In this document: positions 32,794 to 41,277 of the stretch, piece after piece
Layout of the letters: each line of letters begins with the position of its first letter
Position numbering within the stretch: the stretch's first letter is position 1
DNA from: Methanomassiliicoccales archaeon LGM-DZ1
Lineage (GTDB): Archaea > Thermoplasmatota > Thermoplasmata > Methanomassiliicoccales > Methanomethylophilaceae
Assembly: GCA_030168595.1 (NCBI GenBank)
Contig: CP115556.1
Span: 1,426,001 to 1,490,000 of the forward strand
Reading direction: 5' to 3'
Length of the DNA: 64,000 bases
Notes under the pieces: generated by a model
Seen by the model: the letters and a program-made list of their open reading frames with translations, nothing else
Told to the model about the DNA's origin: nothing
Database searches by the model: none
Position numbers and translations under genes: made by a program

Positions 32794-34005
32794 ATGAAGG
32801 TTCTGGTTCTCGATCTGGTCCACGGGGGCAAGGTCCTCGCGGAGGAATACCTGAAGAGAGGCGACGATGTCACCGCCACGGACGTGTACCACGTCACGCC
32901 CCGCGACATCATGGGCGACCTGAAGCACAAGGGCGCCAGGGTCATGCTGGATCCCCCGGCCGAGCATTTCGACCTGCTGGTCCAGCCCTGCCACTGCGCC
33001 GACGCGTTCATCGGGCAGGCCACTTACGATAAGAGGATCTGGTACTCCGAGGCCGTGGGGGAGTTCATCCGCGACAAGAGGTTCCGCGTGGAGATCACGG
33101 GGGTCAAGGGCAAGACCAGCACCGCGTACATACTGGCACATATACTCTCGGAGCAGGGGAAGCACGTTTACCTGCACTGCTCCCGCGGCATGGGGCCGTA
33201 CGCCAAGGGGAAGCATTTCATCACCGAGTTCAAGTCGATCGCCCCGCCGATGCTCCTGACCATGCCCAAGGGCGAGTACGACGTCATGGTCTGCGAGGTG
33301 TCCCTGGGAGGATCCGGGAAGGCGGATATCGCCGCCATCACCAACCTGGTCGGCAACCCCGGGATAGCCAAGAATACCCGGACTTCGGAGGACGCCAAGA
33401 AGTACGTGCTGACAGACAGGGGCGTGAACATCGTCGCCGAGGAGGAGCAGGGCATCTGGTCGAAGTACGGGAAGCCGCTGCGCACCTACGGGCACCGCGT
33501 GACGCCGATCGGCAAACCTGTGTTCGGGGAGCCCCTGAAGGTCTCCGTGGACTACCGCGGCCGGCACGAGGCCACTCTCAGGGCGGACTATCTGGCACTT
33601 CAGTACCTGAGGTCCTTCGACATCGCCTTGGAGATATGCGACGCCATGGGCGTCCCCGCCGAGACCGTTATCGATGCGATGGAATCGTTCCCGGGCGTCC
33701 CGGGCCGCGGGGAGGTCTCCGTCGAGAACGGGATCAGGTACCTGAAGGACAGGAACCCCGGGATATCCCACATGAGCATCGATTACCTGTTGTCCTGCCT
33801 GAAGCAGATGGACGTCCTGGGCAATGCCGTCATCATGATGGACCCGGTGAACCGCAAGGTCTGCGACAAGCTCGACAAGGACGAGATCGGGGAGGTCTGC
33901 GCCCGCTACGGGGTACCGATCGTGCTGACCCAGCCCGGAGAGGAGCAGAAGGTCCCCGAAGGGAAGGACACGGTCATCTGCATGGTCAAAGAGGGGTACC
34001 AGTGA
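32794..34005 (+). CDS. cfbE: Coenzyme F430 synthetase (Mur-ligase-like)
   Basis: A 403-residue Mur-ligase homologue that converts 15,17(3)-seco-F430-17(3)-acid into F430 by closing the last ring with ATP. The ATP loop is TGVKGKTSTAY (about residue 106), followed by the family segments CSRGMGPYAKGKHF, MVCEVSLGGSGKADIAAITNLVGNPGIAKNTRT, and a C-terminal ligase domain with PGVPGRGEVS. The length fits CfbE and not peptidoglycan ligases. It begins 12 bases after cfbA and overlaps cfbD by GTGA. Confidence 0.93.
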   Translation: MKVLVLDLVHGGKVLAEEYLKRGDDVTATDVYHVTPRDIMGDLKHKGARVMLDPPAEHFDLLVQPCHCADAFIGQATYDKRIWYSEAVGEFIRDKRFRVEITGVKGKTSTAYILAHILSEQGKHVYLHCSRGMGPYAKGKHFITEFKSIAPPMLLTMPKGEYDVMVCEVSLGGSGKADIAAITNLVGNPGIAKNTRTSEDAKKYVLTDRGVNIVAEEEQGIWSKYGKPLRTYGHRVTPIGKPVFGEPLKVSVDYRGRHEATLRADYLALQYLRSFDIALEICDAMGVPAETVIDAMESFPGVPGRGEVSVENGIRYLKDRNPGISHMSIDYLLSCLKQMDVLGNAVIMMDPVNRKVCDKLDKDEIGEVCARYGVPIVLTQPGEEQKVPEGKDTVICMVKEGYQ

Positions 34006-35087
34006 GCGTCCCGGCCGTGATCCACCCCCGGCCGAACCCCATCGTGGCGGCCATGTACACCCTGCGCGACATGGACGTCGACGTCATCGTCCTGCACGGC
34101 CCGGCCGGGTGCAGCTTCATGGCCTCCCGCCCGCTGGAGAACGCCGGCGTCAGGGTGGTGACCTCCGCGCTGAAGGAGGACGACCTCATCTTCGGGGGCT
34201 CCGAGCCCCTGATACGCACGCTCAAGGAGGTCCGCGCCAAGTTCGACCCGAAGACCGTCGCCGTCGTAGGCACCTGTGCCAGCTCCATCATCGGCGACGA
34301 CATCGCCGCCTCCATCCGCCGCGCGGGCATCGGAGGCACCGTGTTCGCCGTGGACTGCCACGGATGCCTTCCGGCCAACACCGAGGGGGCCATCCGCGCC
34401 CTGAAGGCGGGCGCGGCGGCGGGCATCATCCCCCAGGCGGAATGCGACCGGCAGACCGCCCTGCTGAAGGCCGCCACGGAGCTGGAGAAGCGCAGGGGGA
34501 TGGCCGCGAGGACGTACCTGTCACCGGCGGTCAGCCCGACCAAGCTGCATGTGTGCAGGGAGATCGCGCAGGCCCTGAAGGACGGGAAGAAGGTGGCCGT
34601 CGTCATGAACGCCAAGAAGGAGCTCGCCTACCGCTTCGCCGACATGTTCGTGGCCGTGGAGGAGGCCCGCCGGAAGCTGGGCGGGAGCACGTTCTTCATG
34701 GCCAACATGGACAGGAATCTCGGCCTGCCCCGCATCCGCAGGTACTGCGACAACATCCTCGCCGAGCTCGATTCCGACGGCGTGAAGATAGACCGGATCG
34801 TCGGCGGCCTCGACGAGTACGCGGTGGTCGGCGACCGCATGCAGGCGGAGCTGGACGCGCAGAAGCCCGACCTCACCGTGGTCCTGGGAATCTGCCACGC
34901 CCTCCCCGGCCTGAAGAAGGAGGACATCCTCATCACCGACCAGCCCAGGGAGCTCGCGAACTACCTGAACCAGAACTTCCTGCAGGCGGTGGGCGAGGTT
35001 TCCAGCCACAACATGGTCATGGGCGCGACCGGCATAGTCCACCTGGAGACCGCAGACACCCTCAGGGAGATCGTCAGGGAGATGTGA
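34002..35087 (+). CDS. cfbD: Ni-sirohydrochlorin a,c-diamide reductive cyclase, NifD-like subunit
   Basis: The start is the GTG at 34002 (GTGA overlap with cfbE), giving MSVPAVIHPRPNPIVAAMYTL; a longer open frame upstream is read-through under cfbE. The 361-residue protein is the catalytic NifD/BchN-like partner of CfbC. Cysteines likely to hold its cluster are in HGPAGCSF, VGTCASSIIGDD and DCHGCLP. It is a homodimer in characterised systems and shorter than nitrogenase NifD. With CfbC it reduces Ni-sirohydrochlorin a,c-diamide. Confidence 0.92.
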   Translation: MSVPAVIHPRPNPIVAAMYTLRDMDVDVIVLHGPAGCSFMASRPLENAGVRVVTSALKEDDLIFGGSEPLIRTLKEVRAKFDPKTVAVVGTCASSIIGDDIAASIRRAGIGGTVFAVDCHGCLPANTEGAIRALKAGAAAGIIPQAECDRQTALLKAATELEKRRGMAARTYLSPAVSPTKLHVCREIAQALKDGKKVAVVMNAKKELAYRFADMFVAVEEARRKLGGSTFFMANMDRNLGLPRIRRYCDNILAELDSDGVKIDRIVGGLDEYAVVGDRMQAELDAQKPDLTVVLGICHALPGLKKEDILITDQPRELANYLNQNFLQAVGEVSSHNMVMGATGIVHLETADTLREIVREM

Positions 35088-35091
35088 TCCC

Positions 35092-36426
35092 GTGAAGGGG
35101 ATCGTCATATCGGGCACCGGCAGCGGGGTCGGCAAGACCAGCATAGCCACCGGCCTGATGTCGAAGCTGTCCAAGCAGTACAGGGTGCAGGCCTTTAAGG
35201 CCGGCCCTGACTTCATCGACCCGATGTACCACACGGCGGCCACCGGCCGCCCCGGCAGGAACATCGACTCGTTCATGATGGACGACGGCACCATCAGGAA
35301 CCTCGTCGGCTGGGCCTCCCGCGATGCCGACCTCTGCATCGTCGAAGGGGTCCGCGGGCTGTACGAGGGGTTCACCGGCGACGGCGACATCGGGTCCACT
35401 GCGTACCTGGCCAAGCTCCTGGGCTTCCCGGTGGTCCTCATCGTCGACGCCGGGTCGCTGACCAGGAGCGCCGCCGCCATCGTCCGCGGGTTCAGGGACT
35501 TCGATCCCGGCGTGAAGATCGCCGGCGTGATCCTCAACAAGGTCTCCGGGAAGCAGCATGCGGACAAGCTCGATGCCGCCATGCGCGAATACTGCCCGGA
35601 CATCAGGGTCCTCGGCAAGATACGGAAAGACAGGGAGAACACCCTGGGCCAGAGGTACCTCGGCCTCAAGACCCTGCATTCGTTCGAGAAGGGGGAGATC
35701 GAGCCCCTCGAGAGGCTGGCCGACGGGGTGGACACCGACATGCTCATGGGGATCGCCGAGGACAGCCCCGCCGACCTCCCGGACAGGTGTCCGTATACGG
35801 TCAGGAAGGCGGGCATGAAGGCCGCCGTCCCCGCCGACGATGCGTACTCGTTCTACTACCGCGAGAACCTGGAGTGCCTGGAGGCATCCGGGATAGAGGT
35901 CGAGACCTTCCGGCCGGCGGACGGGGAGGGCATGCCCGACGCCGACATGGCCTACCTCGGGGGCGGGTACCCCGAGCTGTACGCCGATGCGATCTCCGCC
36001 AACACCGATTTCCTGGAGGGCCTGAAGCAGATGTCCCTCGAGGGGAAGCCGGTCCTGGGAGAATGCGGCGGCCTGATGACCATGTGCCGGAGCATGAAGC
36101 TCAAGGACGGCTCCGTCCGCAGGATGGCCGGGGTCTTCGATGCCGAGTCCGTGTTCGTGGACGTCCGCCATGGACCCACGTACATGCTGGCGGAAGGACT
36201 GGAGAACAATCCCTTGTTCAGGGGGCCGATGAAGGGCCACGAGTATCATTATTCCGAGGTCGTCCCCGGGAAGGACGCGGAGCTCTCGGTCAAGGTGGAC
36301 CGCGGCCTGGGGATCCGTGACGGGATGGACGGGCTGACAGTCCGCCGGAGCCTGGGGACCTACATGCACCAGCACGCGCTGTCCTATTCAGACTGGGCCA
36401 GGGGCTTCGCCGAAGGCTTCGAATGA
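35092..36426 (+). CDS. cfbB: Ni-sirohydrochlorin a,c-diamide synthase
   Basis: A 444-residue CobB/CbiA-type amidotransferase with a GTG start at 35092, four bases after the cfbD stop. The N-terminal synthetase domain has the P-loop SGTGSGVGKTS and the KAGPDFIDPMYH motif. The C-terminal class I glutaminase has the nucleophile in LGECGGLMTMC (about residue 325) and later histidines in GHEYHYSE. It amidates the a and c acetate side chains of Ni-sirohydrochlorin. In another genome it could be read as cobyrinate a,c-diamide synthase; the cfb context settles it here. Confidence 0.92.
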   Translation: MKGIVISGTGSGVGKTSIATGLMSKLSKQYRVQAFKAGPDFIDPMYHTAATGRPGRNIDSFMMDDGTIRNLVGWASRDADLCIVEGVRGLYEGFTGDGDIGSTAYLAKLLGFPVVLIVDAGSLTRSAAAIVRGFRDFDPGVKIAGVILNKVSGKQHADKLDAAMREYCPDIRVLGKIRKDRENTLGQRYLGLKTLHSFEKGEIEPLERLADGVDTDMLMGIAEDSPADLPDRCPYTVRKAGMKAAVPADDAYSFYYRENLECLEASGIEVETFRPADGEGMPDADMAYLGGGYPELYADAISANTDFLEGLKQMSLEGKPVLGECGGLMTMCRSMKLKDGSVRRMAGVFDAESVFVDVRHGPTYMLAEGLENNPLFRGPMKGHEYHYSEVVPGKDAELSVKVDRGLGIRDGMDGLTVRRSLGTYMHQHALSYSDWARGFAEGFE

Positions 36427-36498
36427 CGGCATGAGCGTCCGGGCCGGCAGGATTGGGGAATCGAACAGATAATATGCCCAGACTTCCAAACCCTTCTC

Positions 36499-38871
36499 AT
36501 GGCGCGGAGGTTCCCGTACGCATCCGATACTGTGAAGGAGATACGCCGCAGGATCTCCGCAGCGAACGCCATGGTGCCTCCGAAAGGGGAGTTCCTGGAG
36601 CCGGACGAATGCGACCGCATGCTCGATGAGGCCGGCCGGCTCATGGATATGAGGGGCTTCTCGCTGTCCTCGGCCGCCGCCAAGGAGGCATACTCCGACC
36701 TGAAATTCGCCGTGAGAGGAGCGGTCGGCAGGATAGAGAGGCACAACGAGACCCTGGGGAAGGCCGAGGCCTCGGAAGTGGGCAGGATCATCAACCCGGT
36801 GGAAGGCCGCGACCTCGATGAGCAGCAGCTGCAGGCCATCGCCACCGATGTCAGGAGCAGGCTGGTGGTCGCCGGTGCCGGCACGGGGAAGACCACCGTC
36901 ATCGTCGGGCTGGTCAAGTACCTCCTGGCCGCCGGGAAGGCCCGCCCGGAGGAGATACTGGCACTGTCATTCACCAACGCCTCCGTGAACGAGCTCAGGG
37001 CCAGGCTGCTCGCGGAGACGGGGGAGGAGGTGAAGGTTTCCACCTTCCATTCCCTGGGCATGGGGATCATCGAGGCCGCCGAGGGTTCCCGCCCGTCAGT
37101 GTCGAAGCTGGAGATGAGCAGGTTCGTCAGCGACTCCCTGGACATCCTCTCCGACGTTCCCGGGTACCTGGAGGAGGCGGCCGAGTTCATCTCCCTCTCC
37201 CGCGGGGAGAGGGACGAGTCCTCGTTCGGCAGCTGGGAGGAGAGGACGGCCTGGTACCGCCGCACCCCTCTGAAGACCCAGAAGGGGGAATCGATGAACC
37301 TCTCGGGCGAACGGGAGATCGCCGATGCGCTCTATTTCGGCGGGATATCCTACCGTTTCGACGGGCCGGGGGCGGGGTTCCTCCTCAACGGCAGGAAGGT
37401 CCGCGTCCTCTATGCGGGGACAGGAAGCGACGGGAAACCGTGCAGATGGTTCCTGAAGAACCGTCCGGGCGCCGAGGGCGAGTACATGAACGAGCTCGCG
37501 AAGAGGCGGAAGTCGGCCGAGGCGGAGGGGTGCAGGGTGATCGAGGTCACGGCAGGGGAGCGCCTGGCCGGGAACCTGAGGCCCCTGCTGAAGAAGAGGC
37601 TGGAGGCCACTGGTATATCTTTCTCCGACATCCACAGCGACCGCCTCGAGGCCGCCGTCAAGGACCCGGTCGTCCGCCTGCAGCTGGTGTCACGGCTGTC
37701 GTCATCGCTCATCCTCCTGCGCGATACCGGCAAACCTCCCGAGGAGGTCTATCCCGACGGGGGACCGCCCGCCGAGAGGCTGATGCTGATGTCGCTCAGG
37801 AAGCTGCTGGAGCCGATGATCTCCGCGTACACCGAGTACCTGCGCCGGGAGGGGGCGGTCGACTTCTCTGACATGCTCAACCTGGCCGCCGAGGAGGTCC
37901 GCAGCGGCAGGTACCGCAACCCGTACCGCTGGGTCATTGTCGACGAGTACCAGGACCTGGCCGGGCCGTCGTTCAGGCTGCTGAAGGAGCTCCGCGCCAG
38001 CTCCGATTATCATCTGTTCTGCGTGGGCGACGATTGGCAGTCCATCTACCGCTTCAACGGCTCGGATGTAGGCTACATCATGGATTTCGAGAACCACTGG
38101 GGAGGGGCGGAGGTGCTCAGGATCGAGCGCACGTACCGCTTCTCGGGGGAACTGCTCAATGCGAGCGGGAATTTCATCATGCGCAACCCCCGGCAGATCC
38201 CCAAGTTCCTGCAGGGAGGAGACGGGAACACGTTCCTGGAGGGCCTGTGGGTGCGCCACGGCGGCCCGCCGTTCCCGGAGCTGTCGGATGCGCTGGGGAA
38301 GCTTCCGCAGGGCGCCTCCGTCCTCCTGCTGGGGAGGTACACCTTCGACGAGAAGCTCCTGGAGTACACAGGCATCACCGCAGGGGATTCGGGCGACGAT
38401 GCAGTGCTCTTCGAGGCGCGCCCGGACCTGAAGATCAGGTTCCTCACCGTGCACCGCTCCAAAGGCCTGGAGGCCGACTACGTGTTCGTCATCAACTGCC
38501 GGGACGGCCTCCTGGGGTTCCCGAACCTCATGGACGATTCTCCCCTGGCGAAGTTCCTGATGGCCGGGAAGGACGAATTCCCGCTCGCGGAAGAGAGGAG
38601 GCTGTTCTATGTGGCGGTCACGCGCGCCAGGAAGGGAACGTTCCTGGTGGTGGACCCGAAGTTGGAATCCCCGTTCGCGATCGAGATACTGGCCTCGGTC
38701 GCTGCGGAGAGGGGAGAGGAATCGCATCTCTGCCCCAAATGCGGGGCGCCGCTGACGCTCCGCGAGAGCAGGTTCGGAACGTTCTGGGGATGCAGCAGGT
38801 ACCCGGACTGCACCTACACCCTGAACGTGGAGAGGAAGTCCCCGCGCCCCCGGAGAAGAGGGCGCAGATGA
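36499..38871 (+). CDS. UvrD/HelD-like superfamily I helicase with C-terminal zinc ribbon
   Basis: A 790-residue SF1A helicase. The order is an N-terminal extension of about 100 residues, then motif I VVAGAGTGKTTV (about residue 129), motif Ia FTNASVNELRARL, and an inserted region (about 270-380) resembling the degraded nuclease-like insert of helicase IV enzymes. Motif II is WVIVDEYQDL, followed by GDDWQSIYRFNGSD, the VHRSKGLEADYV segment and RRLFYVAVTRAR. The last 55 residues hold a topoisomerase-type four-cysteine zinc ribbon, CPKCG...GCSRYPDC. A DNA-repair role is likely. It is placed after cfbB and is probably separately transcribed. Confidence 0.88.
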   Translation: MARRFPYASDTVKEIRRRISAANAMVPPKGEFLEPDECDRMLDEAGRLMDMRGFSLSSAAAKEAYSDLKFAVRGAVGRIERHNETLGKAEASEVGRIINPVEGRDLDEQQLQAIATDVRSRLVVAGAGTGKTTVIVGLVKYLLAAGKARPEEILALSFTNASVNELRARLLAETGEEVKVSTFHSLGMGIIEAAEGSRPSVSKLEMSRFVSDSLDILSDVPGYLEEAAEFISLSRGERDESSFGSWEERTAWYRRTPLKTQKGESMNLSGEREIADALYFGGISYRFDGPGAGFLLNGRKVRVLYAGTGSDGKPCRWFLKNRPGAEGEYMNELAKRRKSAEAEGCRVIEVTAGERLAGNLRPLLKKRLEATGISFSDIHSDRLEAAVKDPVVRLQLVSRLSSSLILLRDTGKPPEEVYPDGGPPAERLMLMSLRKLLEPMISAYTEYLRREGAVDFSDMLNLAAEEVRSGRYRNPYRWVIVDEYQDLAGPSFRLLKELRASSDYHLFCVGDDWQSIYRFNGSDVGYIMDFENHWGGAEVLRIERTYRFSGELLNASGNFIMRNPRQIPKFLQGGDGNTFLEGLWVRHGGPPFPELSDALGKLPQGASVLLLGRYTFDEKLLEYTGITAGDSGDDAVLFEARPDLKIRFLTVHRSKGLEADYVFVINCRDGLLGFPNLMDDSPLAKFLMAGKDEFPLAEERRLFYVAVTRARKGTFLVVDPKLESPFAIEILASVAAERGEESHLCPKCGAPLTLRESRFGTFWGCSRYPDCTYTLNVERKSPRPRRRGRR

Positions 38872-38873
38872 AG

Positions 38874-39524
38874 TCAAAGATATTTTTCCATTAACTTCTT
38901 GGCTTCCCTTTCAGCGCCGGCCTTGTCGCCGTTCCTGAGAAGATTCCAAACAGCTTCGTCGGCGAGCACCTCGGCGAGGTACTTGGCCCGGTCGGGCTGC
39001 CTGGACATCCTCTCCTTCAGGCCCTTCCTGAGCTCTGTGAGCAGGTCGAGCATATCCTCGTACTCGGGCCCCAGGAAGGCGTCGATCTTCGATGCGACGT
39101 AAGGGGGGAACGCGGGCGCCGAGCCCTCCGAGGACACGGCCACGGTGAAGTTCCTCTTCCTGACCGAGGACGGCAGCAGCAGGTCGCCCCCGCCGTGGGC
39201 GGAGTTGGCCAGCACCCCGCATCTAAGCGCCTCGTCCCTTATGGCCGCGTTGAGCTCCTGCGAGTTCGTGGCGGCGACCGCGGCGAAGGCGCCGTCGAGG
39301 TACCCTGCGACATCCTCCGGGACGACCTCGGCGAGGATCAGCCGGTCAACGACCTCCGATATGCCGTCGACGGCATCCTCGGCGATGACAGTGATGTCGA
39401 ATCCTCTGAACTGCCTGCATTTGCGGTACGCGACCTCCCCTCCGCCGAAGACCACGATCCTGCGGTCCTTCGACGGCTTCAGGAAGACCGGCACCATCCT
39501 TGTACGCTCGTTTTCCTCTGCCAT
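38874..39524 (-). CDS. Precorrin-2 dehydrogenase (siroheme synthase N-terminal type)
   Basis: A 216-residue protein of the Met8/CysG-N family that oxidises precorrin-2 to sirohydrochlorin using NAD. The start at 39524 (MAEENERTRMVPVFLKPSKDRR) is preferred over a longer frame because the family opens with a P-x-FL segment followed by IVVFGGGEVAYRKCRQF. VAATNSQELN and the AVSSEGSAPAFPPYVASKI segment follow. It lacks a ferrochelatase or methyltransferase domain. Its product is the substrate of CfbA 6 kb away, so it links general tetrapyrrole synthesis to F430. It follows a nitroreductase-type gene by 5 bases. Confidence 0.9.
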   Translation of the reverse strand: MAEENERTRMVPVFLKPSKDRRIVVFGGGEVAYRKCRQFRGFDITVIAEDAVDGISEVVDRLILAEVVPEDVAGYLDGAFAAVAATNSQELNAAIRDEALRCGVLANSAHGGGDLLLPSSVRKRNFTVAVSSEGSAPAFPPYVASKIDAFLGPEYEDMLDLLTELRKGLKERMSRQPDRAKYLAEVLADEAVWNLLRNGDKAGAEREAKKLMEKYL

Positions 39525-39529
39525 ATAGA

Positions 39530-40330
39530 TCAGCTCCAATGCACCGCTGTGCTCCGCGGCGGGACGGTCCTCGCGAACCTGATCCTGGGGTGCCCGCAGA
39601 CGAAGACGCACTTCAGTTTCTTATCCCGCGGAACCTCCGGGAAGAATGCGGCGAACCTCTCCGGGTCCCTTTCGGCGGCCATGTTCATGAACAGGGAGTA
39701 GAACCCTCCCAATCCTTCTGCGCAGAGGGCTAGTTCCACCCGGGCCATGGCGATGAACGCATTTGCGTCTACCTTCGCGAACGTCAGTATGAGCTGCCTC
39801 CCCTCCCAGAGGAACGGGTGGCGCTTCGGGTCGGGACGGTCGCCTTCCATCCAGCGGCAGAACTCCCCGATCCTGGGGAGATTCCCGCGGATCGGCTTCA
39901 GGATCCCGTACACCATCTGCATGAAATCATCGAGCCTGTTCTCCAGGACCACGAACTCGACATCCTCGTAGTTCATTGCGGTCGGGCTCAGCGCCCCGGC
40001 CGCCAGCGCCGGTCTCAGTTCGTCTTCGGTCAGGTTCCTGTCGAACCAGCGGATGCTCCTCCTCTGCTCCAGGAAGTCCATGAACCGCCCGTAATCGACG
40101 GCAGGTTCCTTCCGGACCGGTTTCGGGTCGTAGTCCGAGCCCTTCACCGATATCGCTCCCTTCGGGCAGACGGCGAAGCAGTGGAAGCAGGCGAAGCACC
40201 TGTCGCCGGTGTAGACGGCCTTCTTCCCGCGGATCTCTATTGCGTTCCTGATGCAGACAGACACGCATCTCCCGCAGCCGACGCATTTCGAGGGGTCGGC
40301 CTCCAGGATATCAGATGCAAGGAACTCCAT
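39530..40330 (-). CDS. Ferredoxin-nitroreductase fusion protein
   Basis: The start at 40330 gives MEFLASDILEADPSKCVGCG; the longer upstream frame lacks support. Residues 15-60 hold two [4Fe-4S] motifs, CVGCGRCVSVC and CFACFHCFAVCPKG. The remaining 200 residues are a nitroreductase-like FMN domain beginning FLEQRRSIRWFDRNLTEDEL and containing SPTAMNYEDVEFVV. Such fusions are common in anaerobes; substrates are mostly unknown. Tight linkage to precorrin-2 dehydrogenase suggests, but does not show, a role near tetrapyrrole metabolism. Confidence 0.87.
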   Translation of the reverse strand: MEFLASDILEADPSKCVGCGRCVSVCIRNAIEIRGKKAVYTGDRCFACFHCFAVCPKGAISVKGSDYDPKPVRKEPAVDYGRFMDFLEQRRSIRWFDRNLTEDELRPALAAGALSPTAMNYEDVEFVVLENRLDDFMQMVYGILKPIRGNLPRIGEFCRWMEGDRPDPKRHPFLWEGRQLILTFAKVDANAFIAMARVELALCAEGLGGFYSLFMNMAAERDPERFAAFFPEVPRDKKLKCVFVCGHPRIRFARTVPPRSTAVHWS

Positions 40331-40371
40331 GGCGGATAATCGGCTTCCAGATATAGAAATACGGACACGGC

Positions 40372-41034
40372 ATGACCGGGAGCATGGATGCGGACTGGGA
40401 GGCCAAGGCGGAGGCGTACATAACAGGCGTGTTCGCGGCAGATTCATCGGGGCACGACGTCTGGCACAGCATCAGGGTGTACAGGACGGCGATGTCCATC
40501 TGCTCGGAGGAGAAAGGAGCCGACCCGGTCATCGTCTGGGCCGCCGCCCTGCTGCACGATGTCGACGACAGGAAGCTGGGAGGGGACCCTGCGGGCCAGC
40601 CGAAGGCCAGGTACTTCCTTTTGAAGGTGCATGCGACCGAGGAGGAGACGGAAGCGGTGCTCAGAGCGATTTCCGAGGTCCCGTTCAAGGCATCCGGAAC
40701 CGTCGTCCCTTCTTCGTTGGAAGGCAAGATCGTCCAGGATGCGGACAGGCTCGATGCAATAGGGGCGATAGGGATAGCGAGGGCCTTCGCCTACGGAGGG
40801 GCCCACAAGAGGCCGATGTACGACCCATTCGCGAAGTACAGCGGGGATCCGACCGAGGAGGAGTACCTGAGAGGGTCTCCCGATACCATATCCCACTTCC
40901 GCCAAAAGCTGCTGAAGCTGAAGGGCATGATGAACACGGAGGCAGGGAAGAGGATTGCGGAGCACCGCCATGAGGTGCTGGAGAGTTTTCTTGAGGAGTT
41001 CGCCGACGAGTGGGAGGGGAAGTTCCGAACGTAA
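40372..41034 (+). CDS. HD-domain phosphohydrolase
   Basis: A 220-residue HD-superfamily protein. The metal ligands are visible in order: HDVWHSIRVYRTA (first His), LLHDVDDRKLGG (the HD pair) and VQDADRLDAIGAIGIARAFAYGG (last Asp). This matches the small uncharacterised YedJ-like group, predicted to act on nucleotides or phosphate esters. It is divergent from the nitroreductase gene, with starts 41 bases apart, so promoters must be very close. A single-gene unit. Confidence 0.85.
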   Translation: MTGSMDADWEAKAEAYITGVFAADSSGHDVWHSIRVYRTAMSICSEEKGADPVIVWAAALLHDVDDRKLGGDPAGQPKARYFLLKVHATEEETEAVLRAISEVPFKASGTVVPSSLEGKIVQDADRLDAIGAIGIARAFAYGGAHKRPMYDPFAKYSGDPTEEEYLRGSPDTISHFRQKLLKLKGMMNTEAGKRIAEHRHEVLESFLEEFADEWEGKFRT

Positions 41035-41277
41035 CAGGTCTGGATCCCCGGAAAGAGCATGCTGCCGCGGCACAGCATATGCTACGAGTTTCATGGATCG
41101 CTCATTCCGGATGTGCCAGACGCAGTTATATGCTATGAATCTGAAATTCAGCATCTGAAGAAATCCGGTCACAGCGATATTGGATCAGAGGCTGAGAGGA
41201 CCCGGAATTTTGTTCGGCGCCGATGCTGAGTTCCCGCTGACTGCCGCATCCGGGTTATAAGTAAACCGTTTCCGCGT

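Noticed and set aside
31202-35087. NifH- and NifD-like genes as a nitrogenase
   Set aside because: NifK, NifE, NifN and NifB are missing, and the CfbA, CfbE and CfbB genes between and beside them mark F430 synthesis.
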